64,000 nucleotides of DNA from Arthrobacter sp. Edens01 (GCF_001307035.1 NZ_LKIU01000005.1:596571-660570), one strand, 5' to 3'. Shown: positions 1-9,851, numbered from the stretch's first letter. The notes: generated by a model from the letters alone, not told the origin. A program made the numbers and translations.

Positions 1-1
1 G

Positions 2-604
2 ACCCTTGCGGAACTTCTGGACCTTTTGGCCGGGGCCGGCCGCGAGATTGGGCTGGCAGTGGAGTTCAAGCAGCCCGGTCCCTTCGGGCTTCAGCTGGAG
101 GATGCCGTCCTGGACCTGCTCGCCTCCCGGGGCTGGGATGCGGGCACCTCGCGCCTTGGCAGCATCCAGGTCAGTTTCATGAGCTTCAGCCCCGAGTCCG
201 TCAGGCACCTGGGGCGCACTGTGGGCGCCGAATTTCTCTGCCAGCTGGTGTCCGACGTCGACGCCGCCGCGGTTGCCGAAGCGGAGGCCGTCCTTCCCCC
301 CGAAAGCGACGCGAGGGCACTGCTTGAGGCGGGCCTTGCAGACGCGGAAGGGCTGATCGCCGCGGGGACCGCGGGCATAGCCGGCCCGGGAGTTGAGTAC
401 ATGCATGCCCACCCGGAACGAATCTCGGAGTGGGTCCGTCTTGGGCGCACCGTGCGCGCCTGGACCGTGGATGATCCCCGGGACGCCGAATACGCCTACA
501 GCCTGGGTGTCCGGGAATTCACCACCAATTACCCCGCCGGGATGCGCGGCATCCTTTCGGAAATCACGGCAGCGAAGGAGCCACGGGCCCGGCACCAGTC
601 GTAG
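2..604 (+). CDS. Glycerophosphodiester phosphodiesterase, C-terminal part
   Basis: The reading frame is open from the left edge, so the N-terminus lies outside the window; about 200 residues are visible. The EFKQPG segment corresponds to the family's E-x-K motif on a TIM-barrel strand, and the C-terminal part VRAWTVDDPRDAEYAYSLGV followed by FTTNYP is typical of the GDPD barrel end. The family hydrolyses glycerophosphodiesters to glycerol-3-phosphate and an alcohol. The catalytic histidine region is not visible. The next gene starts 32 bp downstream on the same strand, so they may be cotranscribed, though the products do not suggest a shared pathway. Confidence 0.85.
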   Translation, partial: TLAELLDLLAGAGREIGLAVEFKQPGPFGLQLEDAVLDLLASRGWDAGTSRLGSIQVSFMSFSPESVRHLGRTVGAEFLCQLVSDVDAAAVAEAEAVLPPESDARALLEAGLADAEGLIAAGTAGIAGPGVEYMHAHPERISEWVRLGRTVRAWTVDDPRDAEYAYSLGVREFTTNYPAGMRGILSEITAAKEPRARHQS

Positions 605-636
605 GCGCCTGCAGCGGCTTGTGGTTGAGTGGTGCA

Positions 637-2472
637 ATGGCCACTCCAATCGAGGATTATGCCCTGATTTCGGACCTCCATACCGGTGCGCTGGTTTCCC
701 GAACCGGAAGCATCGACTGGCTGTGCCTTCCCAGGTTCGACTCGCCGTCCGTCTTCGGGGCGCTGCTGGGCACCGAGGGTCACGGCCGGTGGCTGCTGGA
801 ACCGGATCAGCACGGAGCGAGGGTGCTGCGGCGCGAATACCTCGAGTCCACCTTCATCCTGCAGACCCACTGGCACACCGTCAGCGGAGAGGTGCTGGTA
901 ACGGACTTCATGCCGGTCAAGGACCGGCGGGCCTCGGTGGTGCGGCGGGTGAAGGGGCTGTCCGGCACGGTGCGGATGCGCCAGGAACTGCAGTGCCGTT
1001 TCAACTACGGCACCACTGTGCCCTGGATGCGCCGGGAAACCGTGGGCGGCGTCGAACGGCTGCTGGCCATCGCCGGTCCCAGCGCCATGGTGCTGACCGG
1101 CGGAAACATCCCGCACGGCAGCGACCACCGGCACACCGGGGAGTTTCTGGTGGGTGCCGGGGAAACCGTGGACCTCGAGCTGCTCTGGTACCCGTCACAC
1201 CGTGAAACGCCCGGGCAAGCGGACATTGACGCCGCCCTGGCCCGCACCACCAGATACTGGCAGGACTGGGCCGGGCTCTGCATAGACGGGGAACGCTATC
1301 TGCTGCCGGTGCGGCGCTCGCTGCTGGTGCTGCGTGCACTGACGCATGAAGATACCGGCGGGATTGTGGCGGCACCCACCACCTCTTTGCCGGAGGAATT
1401 CGGCGGTTCCCGGAACTGGGACTACCGGTACTGCTGGCTGCGGGACGCGGCGCTGACGCTCGAGGCAATGATGACCCACGGGTACGACGAAGAAGCCGCG
1501 CACTGGCGGAACTGGCTGCTGCGGGCAGTAGCCGGGGACCCGGACGATCTGCAGATCATGTATGCCGTGGACGGCGGACGGGAACTGCCCGAAAAGATCC
1601 TTCCCCAGTTCCCCGGCCATGCCGGCTCGATCCCGGTCCGGCTCGGCAACGGTGCAGTCGAGCAGTACCAGGCGGACGTCGTCGGCACAGTGATGGTGGC
1701 ACTGGCCAGGCTGCGGGACCGCGGAGTCGCTGAAGACAGCTTCTCGTGGCCGCTGCAGCGGGCACTGCTGGGATTCCTGGAACGCCACATTGAAGAACCT
1801 GACCATGGAATCTGGGAAGTGCGGGGAGAGCCGCGGTTCTTCACGCAGTCCCGGGTCATGATGTGGGCGGCGTTCGACCGTGCTGCCCGCGCGGCACGCC
1901 AGGGCGGCATGGAAGGGCCGGTGGAGCTGTGGGAAGCGATCAGGGACGGACTGCGTAGGGAAATCCTGGACCGTGGATTTGATGCCGGACGGAACACGTT
2001 TGTGCAGTCCTACGGCGCTGTCGAGGCGGACGCGTCCCTGCTGCAGCTCACCCACGTCGGATTCGTGGACTATGACGATCCGCGGATGCTGGGGACAGTG
2101 GCTTTCCTGGAGCGGGAGCTCCTCGACAGCCAGGGGCTGCTGCTGAGGTACCGCAGCGGGACGGGAGTTGATGGTCTTGAGCCGGGGGAGAATCCCTTTC
2201 TGGCCTGCAGCTTTTGGCTGGTGGAGCAGTATGCCCATACGGGCCGGCTGGATGATGCCATCCGGCTCATGGACCAGCTGGTGGGCTACGCCAATGAGGT
2301 TGGCCTGCTGAGCGAGGAATATGACACAGTGAACGGGCGCATGGCAGGGAACTACCCCCAGGCGTTCTCCCACCTGGCGCTGGTGCGGGCGGCGGATGCC
2401 ATCCATGCCGTTGAAGCCAGGCAGCGCAGCCGCAGCGCCCAGCCTGCCGAAACCCTGGAAAGCAGCTCATGA
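637..2472 (+). CDS. Glycoside hydrolase family 15 protein (glucoamylase/trehalase-like)
   Basis: 611 residues with the two-part layout of bacterial GH15 proteins: an N-terminal trehalase-like beta domain (ALISDLHTGALVSRTGSIDW, FDSPSVFGALLG) and an alpha/alpha-toroid catalytic domain beginning near NWDYRYCWLRDAALT. The acidic motifs LLSEEYD near the C-terminus, followed by GNYPQAFSH, are where the catalytic base is expected. Actinobacterial members act on trehalose or on alpha-glucans; sequence alone does not decide. No signal peptide is seen, so it is probably cytoplasmic. I chose the ATG at 637 because the conserved ATPIEDYALISD start follows it directly; TTG codons upstream at 619 and 625 are in frame but lack conservation-like sequence. 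It overlaps the next gene by 4 bp (ATGA). Confidence 0.9.
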   Translation: MATPIEDYALISDLHTGALVSRTGSIDWLCLPRFDSPSVFGALLGTEGHGRWLLEPDQHGARVLRREYLESTFILQTHWHTVSGEVLVTDFMPVKDRRASVVRRVKGLSGTVRMRQELQCRFNYGTTVPWMRRETVGGVERLLAIAGPSAMVLTGGNIPHGSDHRHTGEFLVGAGETVDLELLWYPSHRETPGQADIDAALARTTRYWQDWAGLCIDGERYLLPVRRSLLVLRALTHEDTGGIVAAPTTSLPEEFGGSRNWDYRYCWLRDAALTLEAMMTHGYDEEAAHWRNWLLRAVAGDPDDLQIMYAVDGGRELPEKILPQFPGHAGSIPVRLGNGAVEQYQADVVGTVMVALARLRDRGVAEDSFSWPLQRALLGFLERHIEEPDHGIWEVRGEPRFFTQSRVMMWAAFDRAARAARQGGMEGPVELWEAIRDGLRREILDRGFDAGRNTFVQSYGAVEADASLLQLTHVGFVDYDDPRMLGTVAFLERELLDSQGLLLRYRSGTGVDGLEPGENPFLACSFWLVEQYAHTGRLDDAIRLMDQLVGYANEVGLLSEEYDTVNGRMAGNYPQAFSHLALVRAADAIHAVEARQRSRSAQPAETLESSS

Positions 2473-2867
2473 ACAAACAGAACGCCTCTGCCGCCGCGAT
2501 GGCTGCCCTGCTCGCTGCGAGTGCAGTAAACCATTTCCGCAATCCGGGCTTTTACGCCGCCGTCGTTCCCCGCAGCCTCTGCCGGGACAAAGGCGGCCGC
2601 TTAGGCGTGCTGACGCGCAGCCAGTGGATCAGTGCCAGCGGTGTCATTGAGGCTGCCGCTGCCGGGGCGCTTCTGGTGCCGGCTACCCGGCGGGCAGCGG
2701 CAACCGGAACAGCGCTGATGTACGTGGCCTTTATTGCCGGACACCTCAGTGCCCTGGAGCGGGCCTTCGGGGAACGGGGTTCGGAGCGGGACAAGGTGAT
2801 CCACACCCTGCGCCTGCCCCTGCAGCTCCCGCTTATTCGCTGGGCCTGGAGCCTTCGGAGGGCATGA
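2469..2867 (+). CDS. Small membrane protein, DoxX-like
   Basis: 132 residues, start codon overlapping the stop of the GH15 gene by 4 bp, so translation is probably coupled. Hydrophobic stretches alternate with short charged loops (around residues 9-20, 58-78 and 82-96), and the pattern of helix, G-x-x-E-A and GH near the third helix resembles DoxX-like four-helix membrane proteins. The family has no single agreed role. The pairing with a carbohydrate hydrolase is not explained. The call is by hydropathy and general resemblance only; a conserved hypothetical membrane protein is the safe description. Confidence 0.6.
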   Translation: MNKQNASAAAMAALLAASAVNHFRNPGFYAAVVPRSLCRDKGGRLGVLTRSQWISASGVIEAAAAGALLVPATRRAAATGTALMYVAFIAGHLSALERAFGERGSERDKVIHTLRLPLQLPLIRWAWSLRRA

Positions 2868-2911
2868 AACAGCTGTTCCCGCCCGGGCTACCGGGCGGGA
2901 ACAGCTGTTTC
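2866..2911. terminator. Bidirectional intrinsic terminator
   Basis: A perfect 20-bp inverted repeat (arms 2866-2885 and 2892-2911) with a 6-nt loop sits between convergent genes. The left arm begins inside the stop codon of the DoxX-like gene. Runs of A before and T after the GC core allow it to work in both directions. Confidence 0.9.
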
Positions 2912-2918
2912 AGTTACT

Positions 2919-4112
2919 TCAGGATGCCTGGTTCAGGCCCGGCTGGAAGACCACCTTGATGCACCCGTCTTCCTTCTTCTGGAACTTCTCGTACAGCTCG
3001 GGGGCTGCTTCCAGCCCGGCGCGGTGCGTCACCAGATCCATAACGCCCAGCGGATCAGAGGAGTCCTCGACCAGCGGAAGCAGGTCATCGATCCACCGCT
3101 TCACGTTGGCCTGGCCCATGCGGAAGTTCAGCTGCTTGTCGAACATGGTCATCAGCGGCATGGGGCTGGCGGTGCCGCCGTAGACGCCGCTCAGGGAGAC
3201 CGTGCCGCCGCGCCGCACGGCATCAATAGCGCTGTGCAGCACGGACAGCCGGTCCGTTCCGGCGGTCTCCATGGCCTTCTGCGCCAGGGCATCAGGGAGC
3301 AGGCCCACAGCAGCCTGGGCGAAAGACCCCACATGGGAGCCGTGGGCTTCCATGCCTACGGCGTCCACTACGGAGTCCGGACCGCGGCCCTGGGTCATCT
3401 CACGCAGCTCGTCCCCCATGTCCTTGGAGAAGTCCAGCACTTCCGCGCCGTGCCGTGCTGCGAGTTCGCGCCGCTCTGCCTGCGGCTCGATGCCAATCAC
3501 GCGGTAGCCGAGGTGGGTGCCGATCCGCGCAGCGAACTGGCCTACGGGGCCGAGCCCGTAAACGGCGAGGGTCCCGCCGTCGGGCACATTGGCGTACTGC
3601 ACACCCTGCCAGGCGGTGGGGAGAATGTCTGAGAGGAAGAGGTACTTGTCATCCGGGCCTTCGGAGCTGACCTTGATGGGACCATAGTCTGCGTGCGGAA
3701 CGCGCAGGTACTCGGCCTGGCCGCCCGGAACAGAGCCGTAGAGCTCCGAGTAGCCGAACAATGCTGCCCCGGAACCCTTTTCCCTGACCTGGGTGACTTC
3801 ACACTGGGTCTGCAGCCCCTGCCGGCACATAAAGCACTCACCGCAGGCAATCTGGAACGGAATCACCACCCGGTCGCCGCGCTTGAGGTTAGTGACGGCA
3901 CTGCCGACCTCTTCCACGATGCCCATCGGCTCGTGTCCCACGATGTCCCCGGCGTTCATGTACGGGCCCAGGACCTCATAGAGGTGCAGGTCCGAGCCGC
4001 ACAGTGCGGTGGAGGTGATCCGGATGATTGCGTCCGTAGGCTCCTGGATCACCGGATCGGGAACCTCTTCGACGCTGACCTTCCGCTTGCCCTGCCACGT
4101 AACTGCCTTCAT
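2919..4112 (-). CDS. Zinc-dependent alcohol/formaldehyde dehydrogenase (MDR superfamily)
   Basis: 397 residues of the medium-chain dehydrogenase family. Catalytic zinc ligands are Cys38 (in ALCGSD) and His60-Glu61 (GHEP); the structural zinc lobe shows Cys90, Cys93, Cys96 and Cys104 with the usual 2-2-7 spacing. The Rossmann motif GLGPVGQFAARIG follows. Length and the long insert after the cofactor domain (about residues 240-310) resemble glutathione-independent formaldehyde dehydrogenase-like enzymes of Actinobacteria; the true substrate is unknown. An AGGAGGT Shine-Dalgarno lies just upstream of the ATG. It is transcribed alone and ends against the strong terminator shared with the convergent gene. 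Confidence 0.88.
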   Translation of the reverse strand: MKAVTWQGKRKVSVEEVPDPVIQEPTDAIIRITSTALCGSDLHLYEVLGPYMNAGDIVGHEPMGIVEEVGSAVTNLKRGDRVVIPFQIACGECFMCRQGLQTQCEVTQVREKGSGAALFGYSELYGSVPGGQAEYLRVPHADYGPIKVSSEGPDDKYLFLSDILPTAWQGVQYANVPDGGTLAVYGLGPVGQFAARIGTHLGYRVIGIEPQAERRELAARHGAEVLDFSKDMGDELREMTQGRGPDSVVDAVGMEAHGSHVGSFAQAAVGLLPDALAQKAMETAGTDRLSVLHSAIDAVRRGGTVSLSGVYGGTASPMPLMTMFDKQLNFRMGQANVKRWIDDLLPLVEDSSDPLGVMDLVTHRAGLEAAPELYEKFQKKEDGCIKVVFQPGLNQAS

Positions 4113-4332
4113 GCTGCTGACCTCCTGCTTGATAGTGCGGGATAAGTTGCCACCATCCTGCCAAATTTATAAGCCTGCTGACAATTGGGCGGCGTGGCGC
4201 GCTGGATTGCCGCCGCAGGCGCGGCCGCTGCGGGCGTCATCGGGGAGGAGGAGTAAGAGGCCGTTCGGTGCCGGTGTCCGGCGGTGCGGGGCAGCGCCGT
4301 GATTGGGCTGCGCGGGATCCTGGCCGGCGCGG

Positions 4333-4722
4333 TTATCCGGGAAGGCGGAAAACGGCTGGTGTGCGCTGCAGGAACGCCATCTCAAAGGCCTGCTGATTAT
4401 CCAGGGGCGCCTGCGGCCCGGGCGCCGCCGGCGGGCACAGCGGCATCCGGGGCGGCATTTGCACTGAGACCGTCGTGAATCCTTCGGTCATGGGCTGCGG
4501 CGGGATTTCCTCGGCGCGGGCCAGGAGTTCGTCCATGGCCAGGGCGTCCAGGTGGTGGGCCCGGGAGAGGTTCACGACGACGTGTGCGCCGAGCAGGGCG
4601 GTATGCCGAAGGATCCCCACCAGATCCGGGCAGTTCTCCGGAACCAGGCATCCGCGCACTTCTATGCACGCCGAGGACGTTTTTGTATCGATTCTGACCA
4701 GTACCCGCAGGGTGTGCTCCAT
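4333..4722 (-). CDS. Hypothetical protein with STAS-like features
   Basis: 129 residues. The first 85 or so resemble a STAS fold: a beta strand (RVLVRIDTKTSSACIEVRG), the segment CLVPENCPDLVGILR, then HVVVNLSRAHHLDALAMDELL, where a phosphorylatable Ser/Thr would sit in a true anti-sigma-factor antagonist. The C-terminal 40 residues are proline-rich and look disordered. The ATG at 4722 has GGAG five bases upstream; a GTG at 4737 is the alternative. No sigma or anti-sigma gene is adjacent. I call it STAS-like on pattern only. Confidence 0.55.
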   Translation of the reverse strand: MEHTLRVLVRIDTKTSSACIEVRGCLVPENCPDLVGILRHTALLGAHVVVNLSRAHHLDALAMDELLARAEEIPPQPMTEGFTTVSVQMPPRMPLCPPAAPGPQAPLDNQQAFEMAFLQRTPAVFRLPG

Positions 4723-4877
4723 GCCAACTCCACGCACGAGAAAAATCCGCGGCTTCTGCTTAACCTGACCTGCAATATAGCAATGCCCAGCCGGTGCTGT
4801 CGCCCTGGGGCGGGCCGTTGGACATCATTGTTCGGGTACCGGCCAGTAGGGTTGCGGCGCACGTCGAAGCGTGGTTT

Positions 4878-6014
4878 CTACTCCCTGCCTGCGGCCAGGA
4901 TGGTATCCACCGTCGCCTCGGCGATGGCTTCCTCCTCATCGGTGGGAACCACCAGCACCTCGATCGCTGATTCCGGTGAGCTGATCCGGCGAGTCTCCTT
5001 TGAACGCACCGCATTTGCTTCCGGGTCAAGGCGGACATTCAGGGCGCTAAGGTGTCCGGCCACCTGCGCCCGGAAGTCGCTCGCATTCTCGCCAACGCCG
5101 GCTGTGAACACGATGGCCTGCGCGCCCCCTACGGCAACGTGATAGCCCCCGATGTATTTAGCCAGCCGGTAGGCTGCGATTTCGAGTGCCAGCTTCGCCT
5201 CCTCATTGCCGGCCTCTGCTGCTTCCTCCACCTCGCGCATGTCCGCAGCCCCGCCCAGGGCGAGGAGCCCGGACTCCCGGTTCAGCAGGTCGTCCAGTTC
5301 GTCGGGGCCGTAGCCTTCCCGTCCCAGGAACACCAGGATGGAAGGATCGATGTCCCCGGACCGGGTGCCCATGACCAGCCCGGCCAACGGGGTGAAGCCC
5401 ATGGAGGTGTCGATGCTGCGGCCGTTCTTCAATGCCGTAACGGAGGCTCCGTTGCCGAGGTGGGCCACGACGGCGTCGAACTGGTTCGCCGGTACGCCCA
5501 GGAAATCCGCAGCCAGCCCGCTGACGTAGGCGCAGCTGGTGCCGTGGAATCCGTAACGGCGGATGCCGTAGCGGCGGTAAAGGGACTGGGGGATGGCATA
5601 CCGCCAGGCGCGCTGGGGGAGGGACCGGTGGAACGCGGTGTCAAAGACGGCAACCTGCGGGACGTCCGGGTAGAGGTCCGTCACCGCCCGGATTCCCATG
5701 GCGCTGGCCGGGTTGTGCAGCGGAGCCAGCGGACTGAGCCGTTCAATGGCGCGGGTAATTTCGTTATTCACCAGCACCGGCTGGCTGAAGCGCTCGCCGC
5801 CGTGGACTACGCGGTGCCCGACGGCGTCGATCCGCCTGCCGTCCAGGGCCTCGGCGACCTGTTTCCTCAGCAGTACCAGTGCCTCGTGATGGTCCGGAAC
5901 GTCCGGCCCGCCAATCCGGTCGATCAGTCCCTTCGCTACGACCTCACGCGTGTCTGTGTCCCGCACCTGGTACTTCAGCGATGAGGAACCGGAATTAACC
6001 ACTAGAACCAGCAT
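4878..6014 (-). CDS. ackA: Acetate kinase
   Basis: 378 residues covering the full ASKHA-fold enzyme. Signature LVVNSGSSSLKY at the N-terminus, RVVHGGE, VFDTAFHRSLP, RRYGFHGTS and VAHLGNGAS are all present. It interconverts acetyl phosphate plus ADP with acetate plus ATP. Its ATG overlaps the stop codon of pta by one base (TAATG), so the two are translationally coupled and form the Pta-AckA acetate overflow and activation route. A separate acetyl-CoA synthetase at 47.8-49.8 kb provides the high-affinity acetate route in the same window. Confidence 0.97.
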   Translation of the reverse strand: MLVLVVNSGSSSLKYQVRDTDTREVVAKGLIDRIGGPDVPDHHEALVLLRKQVAEALDGRRIDAVGHRVVHGGERFSQPVLVNNEITRAIERLSPLAPLHNPASAMGIRAVTDLYPDVPQVAVFDTAFHRSLPQRAWRYAIPQSLYRRYGIRRYGFHGTSCAYVSGLAADFLGVPANQFDAVVAHLGNGASVTALKNGRSIDTSMGFTPLAGLVMGTRSGDIDPSILVFLGREGYGPDELDDLLNRESGLLALGGAADMREVEEAAEAGNEEAKLALEIAAYRLAKYIGGYHVAVGGAQAIVFTAGVGENASDFRAQVAGHLSALNVRLDPEANAVRSKETRRISSPESAIEVLVVPTDEEEAIAEATVDTILAAGRE

Positions 6015-8086
6015 TAGTCCTCCTGCGCCTGAACGGCGGTGATGGCCACGGTATTGACGATGTCATCCACCGTGCAGCCGCGGGAAAGGTCGTTGACCGG
6101 CTTGCGCAGGCCCTGCAGGATGGGGCCGACAGCCACGGCCCCGGCGGACTGCTGGACGGCTTTGTAAGTGTTGTTGCCGGTGTTGAGGTCCGGGAAGATG
6201 AAGACGGTCGCCTGGCCGGCCACCGAGGACCCGGGCGCCTTGGAGGCAGCCACGGACGCGTCGACCGCGGCGTCGTACTGGATGGGCCCTTCCACCGGGA
6301 GGTCCGGCCGCGCCTTCCGGACCAGCTCAGTGGCCTGGCGGACCTTCTCGACGGCGTCCCCCTTGCCGGACGCGCCGGTCGAATAGGAAAGCATGGCCAC
6401 CCGCGGGGGAATGCCGAACTGCTCGGCGGTGGCCGCGGACGCCAGCGCAATGTCTGCCAGCTGACCGGCATCGGGATCGGGATTCACGGCGCAGTCACCG
6501 TAGACCAGCACCCGGTCCTGGAGCAGCATCAGGAAAACGGACGAGACAATCTGCACCCCGTCCCTGGTGCGGATGAATTCAAGTGCAGGGCGGATGGTGT
6601 TGGCCGTGGTGTGGGCGGCTCCGGACACCATGCCGTCCACGCGGCCCAGCTTCACCATCATGGTGCCGAAATATGCCCCTTGAAGCATACGTTCGCCGGC
6701 TTCCTCCAGCGTCACGCCCTTTTTGGCCCGTAGCTGCTGGTACTCCCGGGCAAAGTCGTCCCGCATTCCGCTGGTGGCCGGGTTGATGACCGTAATGCCG
6801 CTGAGATCAATGCCTTCACTGGCAGCCAGCTCGCGGACCTGGTCGGCTGGCCCCAGGAGGGTCAGGGCACAGACGTCCCGCCGCCGGAGGATCTCCGCTG
6901 CCCGCAGGATCCGCACGTCCAGGCCTTCAGGCAGGACGATATGCCGGCGGTTGGTCCGGGCCCGGACGATTAGTTCGTTCAGGAAACGCAGCGGCGTCGT
7001 CTTTTCCGGACGGGGCAGTTCCAGCCGTTCCAGCAGCTCGTTCTCGTCCACATAACGCGACCAGACGCCGAGTGCCGCCGCCACTTTCCGGCTCTGTCCG
7101 GTGGCGATCTCACCCCTGACGTTGCTGACGTCGCGTGCCGCGGCATAGGTGTCGGAATCCACGGCGAACACCGGGAAGGGGGCCTGGGCGAGCAGTGCAA
7201 GGATCCCTGCTTCCAGGGGCAGGCCTCCGGTCAGGATCATGCCGCTGGGCACGGGGAACTCCGCCGAGAAGGAAGAGGCCAGGGCTGCCACCATAACGTC
7301 GGCCCGGTCCCCGGGCGCGATCACCAGTGACCCGTCTTCCAGCTGGCCGATGAAGTTGCCGACCGTCATGGCCGCAACCTTTACGCCGGTGACATCGCGT
7401 TCAAGCGACCGGCTGCCGGCTATCTGCCGGGCGTCCAGAGCCTTGGCGACTTCGGAGACGGAAGGCTGGGAAATCTCGTTCAGCTCAGGCAGTACGTAAA
7501 CGGGCCGGTGGGAGGCACCTGGGCGGACGTGGGCGCGCAGCTCATCCACTGCTGACTCCTCGGCCCGGTTGACCATCACCGCCAGCAGGTCGCACTTGGC
7601 GGCGGCAAGCTGGCCGCGGGCAACATCAACGGCGTCGGCGGCTTCTTCCACACCCATGTCCCGGGCGTTGACCACCGCCATGACCATGGCGCCCAGGTTG
7701 TTCGCAAGGCGGGCGTTCAGATCGAACTCCAGCGCGACGTCGTGGCCGGAAAGGTCGGTCCCTTCAACAATCACCACGTCGCAGTTCGCGGCAATCTCGC
7801 TGTAGACCGCCAGGCAACGGGCATCGACTTCCCCGCGTTCACCCGCGACCAGCAGTGCCCTCAGTTCCGGCCTGGTGAGTCCGCCCCGGCAGTTGGAAGT
7901 GCTCAGGTCGAAGCGGCGCTGCATCAGCCGGACCATCGGGTCGTTGTCGCGGTCATTGCCCTCGACAATCGGGCGGAAGAACCCAATCCGGTCCGCATGC
8001 CGCTGGAGCATGTCTGCCAGGCCCAGGCTGATCAGGGACTTGCCGGAACCCGGAGTCATGGCACTTACATAGATTCCACGGGCCAT
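6014..8086 (-). CDS. pta: Phosphate acetyltransferase, long three-domain form
   Basis: 690 residues. The N-terminal part (ARGIYVSAMTPGSGKS...) is a BioD/P-loop-like domain with a GSGKS nucleotide loop, the middle is a DRTGG-type regulatory domain, and the C-terminal 320 residues form the PTA catalytic domain (FLNELIVRARTNRRHIVLPEG, SYSTGASGKG). Long Pta proteins of this layout are known in enterobacteria and Actinobacteria; the N-terminal domains are associated with allosteric control. It makes acetyl phosphate from acetyl-CoA and phosphate. It is the first gene of the pta-ackA operon, facing away from the permease at 8240. Confidence 0.96.
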   Translation of the reverse strand: MARGIYVSAMTPGSGKSLISLGLADMLQRHADRIGFFRPIVEGNDRDNDPMVRLMQRRFDLSTSNCRGGLTRPELRALLVAGERGEVDARCLAVYSEIAANCDVVIVEGTDLSGHDVALEFDLNARLANNLGAMVMAVVNARDMGVEEAADAVDVARGQLAAAKCDLLAVMVNRAEESAVDELRAHVRPGASHRPVYVLPELNEISQPSVSEVAKALDARQIAGSRSLERDVTGVKVAAMTVGNFIGQLEDGSLVIAPGDRADVMVAALASSFSAEFPVPSGMILTGGLPLEAGILALLAQAPFPVFAVDSDTYAAARDVSNVRGEIATGQSRKVAAALGVWSRYVDENELLERLELPRPEKTTPLRFLNELIVRARTNRRHIVLPEGLDVRILRAAEILRRRDVCALTLLGPADQVRELAASEGIDLSGITVINPATSGMRDDFAREYQQLRAKKGVTLEEAGERMLQGAYFGTMMVKLGRVDGMVSGAAHTTANTIRPALEFIRTRDGVQIVSSVFLMLLQDRVLVYGDCAVNPDPDAGQLADIALASAATAEQFGIPPRVAMLSYSTGASGKGDAVEKVRQATELVRKARPDLPVEGPIQYDAAVDASVAASKAPGSSVAGQATVFIFPDLNTGNNTYKAVQQSAGAVAVGPILQGLRKPVNDLSRGCTVDDIVNTVAITAVQAQED

Positions 8087-8239
8087 GGCAATGTCCGTTC
8101 TCTAGGAAAGGCGCCCGCTGCACACGGGCCTCTCCCATAGTCGCAAAGGCAACTGCACTTAGCCAGCACGCTGTGCCTACACTTGAATCACGGCCTCTTA
8201 TGACCGTTCCTAGCCGCCCCCACAGCAAGGACCCACGCA

Positions 8240-9784
8240 GTGAGCCTGTTCCGCACCAAACCCATAGAGCAATCACTGGCTGATGCCGACGAGGAAGGGC
8301 GCCGCCTGAAGCGGTCCCTGACAACGTGGGACCTCATGATCATGGGCGTGGCAGTCGCTGTTGGTGCCGGCATCTTCTCCGTGGGCGCCAAAGCTGCCGC
8401 TGAGTTCTCAGGACCTGCGGTCACGCTCTCCTTTATCCTCGCTGCCATCACCTGTGCGCTCGCGATCATGTGCTACGCGGAATTTGCGACAGCGATCCCC
8501 GTGGCCGGCTCCGCCTACGTCTTTACCTACGCCACCATGGGCGAGCTGATCGCCTGGATCATCGGCTGGAACCTCATCCTGGAACTATTTACCGCGGCAG
8601 CTGTGATCGCCAAGTACTGGGGGATCTACCTCAGCGAGGTCTTCGCCCTCATCGGCTGGGACATTCCGGCCACCATCTCCCTTGGCCCGGTGGACATGAC
8701 CTGGGGTCCGTTCTTCATCGTCGCGCTCTTCACCGTGCTGCTGGTCATGGGCACCAAGCTCTCCGCACGCGTTGGCAATGTGTTCACCCTGATCAAGATC
8801 GGTGTTGTGCTGTTCGTGATCGTGGCCGGGTTCTTCTACATCGACTTCGAGAACTACACACCGTTTATCCCGGAGGCAGTTTCCACCGAAGCGACCGGAA
8901 CTGAAGGCGTCATGGCGCAGTCGCTGTTCTCCTTCCTCACCGGTGCGGCACCGGCCCAGTACGGCATGCTGGGCGTCCTCGCCGGTGCGGCAGTGGTGTT
9001 CTTTGCCTTCATCGGGTTCGACGTCGTTGCCACCTCCGCTGAAGAGGTCAAGAACCCCGGACGCACTCTTCCCCGCGGCATCTTCGCCGGCCTGGCCGTG
9101 GTGACCGCCCTGTACATCGGTGTTTCACTGGCCCTAACCGGCATGGTTTCCTACACGGAGCTGGCATCCGTGGAAGCTCCCAACCTGGCCACCGCCTTCA
9201 GCCTGGTAGGCAACACCGGTGCGGCGCAGGTCATCGCCATCGGTTCCCTGATTGGCCTGACCACCGTGATCATGGTGCTGCTGATGGGCCTGGCGCGCGT
9301 GGTGCTGGCAATGTCGCGTGACGGGCTGCTGCCCCGCGCACTGTCCCGCACCAGCTCCAAGCACGCCACCCCGGCCCGCCTGCAGATCCTCTGCGGCGTG
9401 CTGGTTGCCCTGGTGGCAGGCTTCACCCAGGTGGACCTGCTGGAGGAAATGATCAACATCGGCACCCTCTCCGCCTTCGTCGTCGTGAGTGCCGGGGTGC
9501 TGGTGCTGCGCCGCAAGCGCCCGGACCTCAAGCCGGCATTCCGGGTGCCGTTCGGGCCCGTGCTGCCGGTCCTGTCCACCCTGCTGTGCCTGTACCTGAT
9601 GACAAACCTATCCGTGGAAACCTGGATCTATTTCATGTTCTGGCTGGCGCTCGGCTTCGCGCTGTACTTCATGTACGGGCAGCGGAAGTCCCGGCTGAAC
9701 CCAAGGAATGAGGCCACCGCCGGCAATATCGCCGCCGATACCGCAGCTGATTCGGCAGCGCCGGAGGCCACCCCGGGAACCTAG
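8240..9784 (+). CDS. APC-family amino acid permease (cationic amino acid transporter type)
   Basis: 514 residues with about 12 hydrophobic segments. The N-terminal cytoplasmic part (KRSLTTWDLMIMGVAVAVGAGIFSVG) contains the APC helix-1 G-x-G-I-F substrate motif. The overall layout resembles YfnA/CAT-type cationic or branched amino acid transporters. It starts with GTG; AAGGAC lies about 8 bases upstream. The C-terminal tail (ATAGNIAADTAADSAAPEA) is alanine-rich and probably disordered. It is divergent from pta, sharing a 150-bp intergenic region. The substrate cannot be told from sequence. Confidence 0.88.
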   Translation: MSLFRTKPIEQSLADADEEGRRLKRSLTTWDLMIMGVAVAVGAGIFSVGAKAAAEFSGPAVTLSFILAAITCALAIMCYAEFATAIPVAGSAYVFTYATMGELIAWIIGWNLILELFTAAAVIAKYWGIYLSEVFALIGWDIPATISLGPVDMTWGPFFIVALFTVLLVMGTKLSARVGNVFTLIKIGVVLFVIVAGFFYIDFENYTPFIPEAVSTEATGTEGVMAQSLFSFLTGAAPAQYGMLGVLAGAAVVFFAFIGFDVVATSAEEVKNPGRTLPRGIFAGLAVVTALYIGVSLALTGMVSYTELASVEAPNLATAFSLVGNTGAAQVIAIGSLIGLTTVIMVLLMGLARVVLAMSRDGLLPRALSRTSSKHATPARLQILCGVLVALVAGFTQVDLLEEMINIGTLSAFVVVSAGVLVLRRKRPDLKPAFRVPFGPVLPVLSTLLCLYLMTNLSVETWIYFMFWLALGFALYFMYGQRKSRLNPRNEATAGNIAADTAADSAAPEATPGT

Positions 9785-9851
9785 GAGCGGTTGTATTGCG
9801 CTCCGCTACGGAACGGTTCTGGTTTGCCGCCTCCGGTGGCAGACTGGGCGC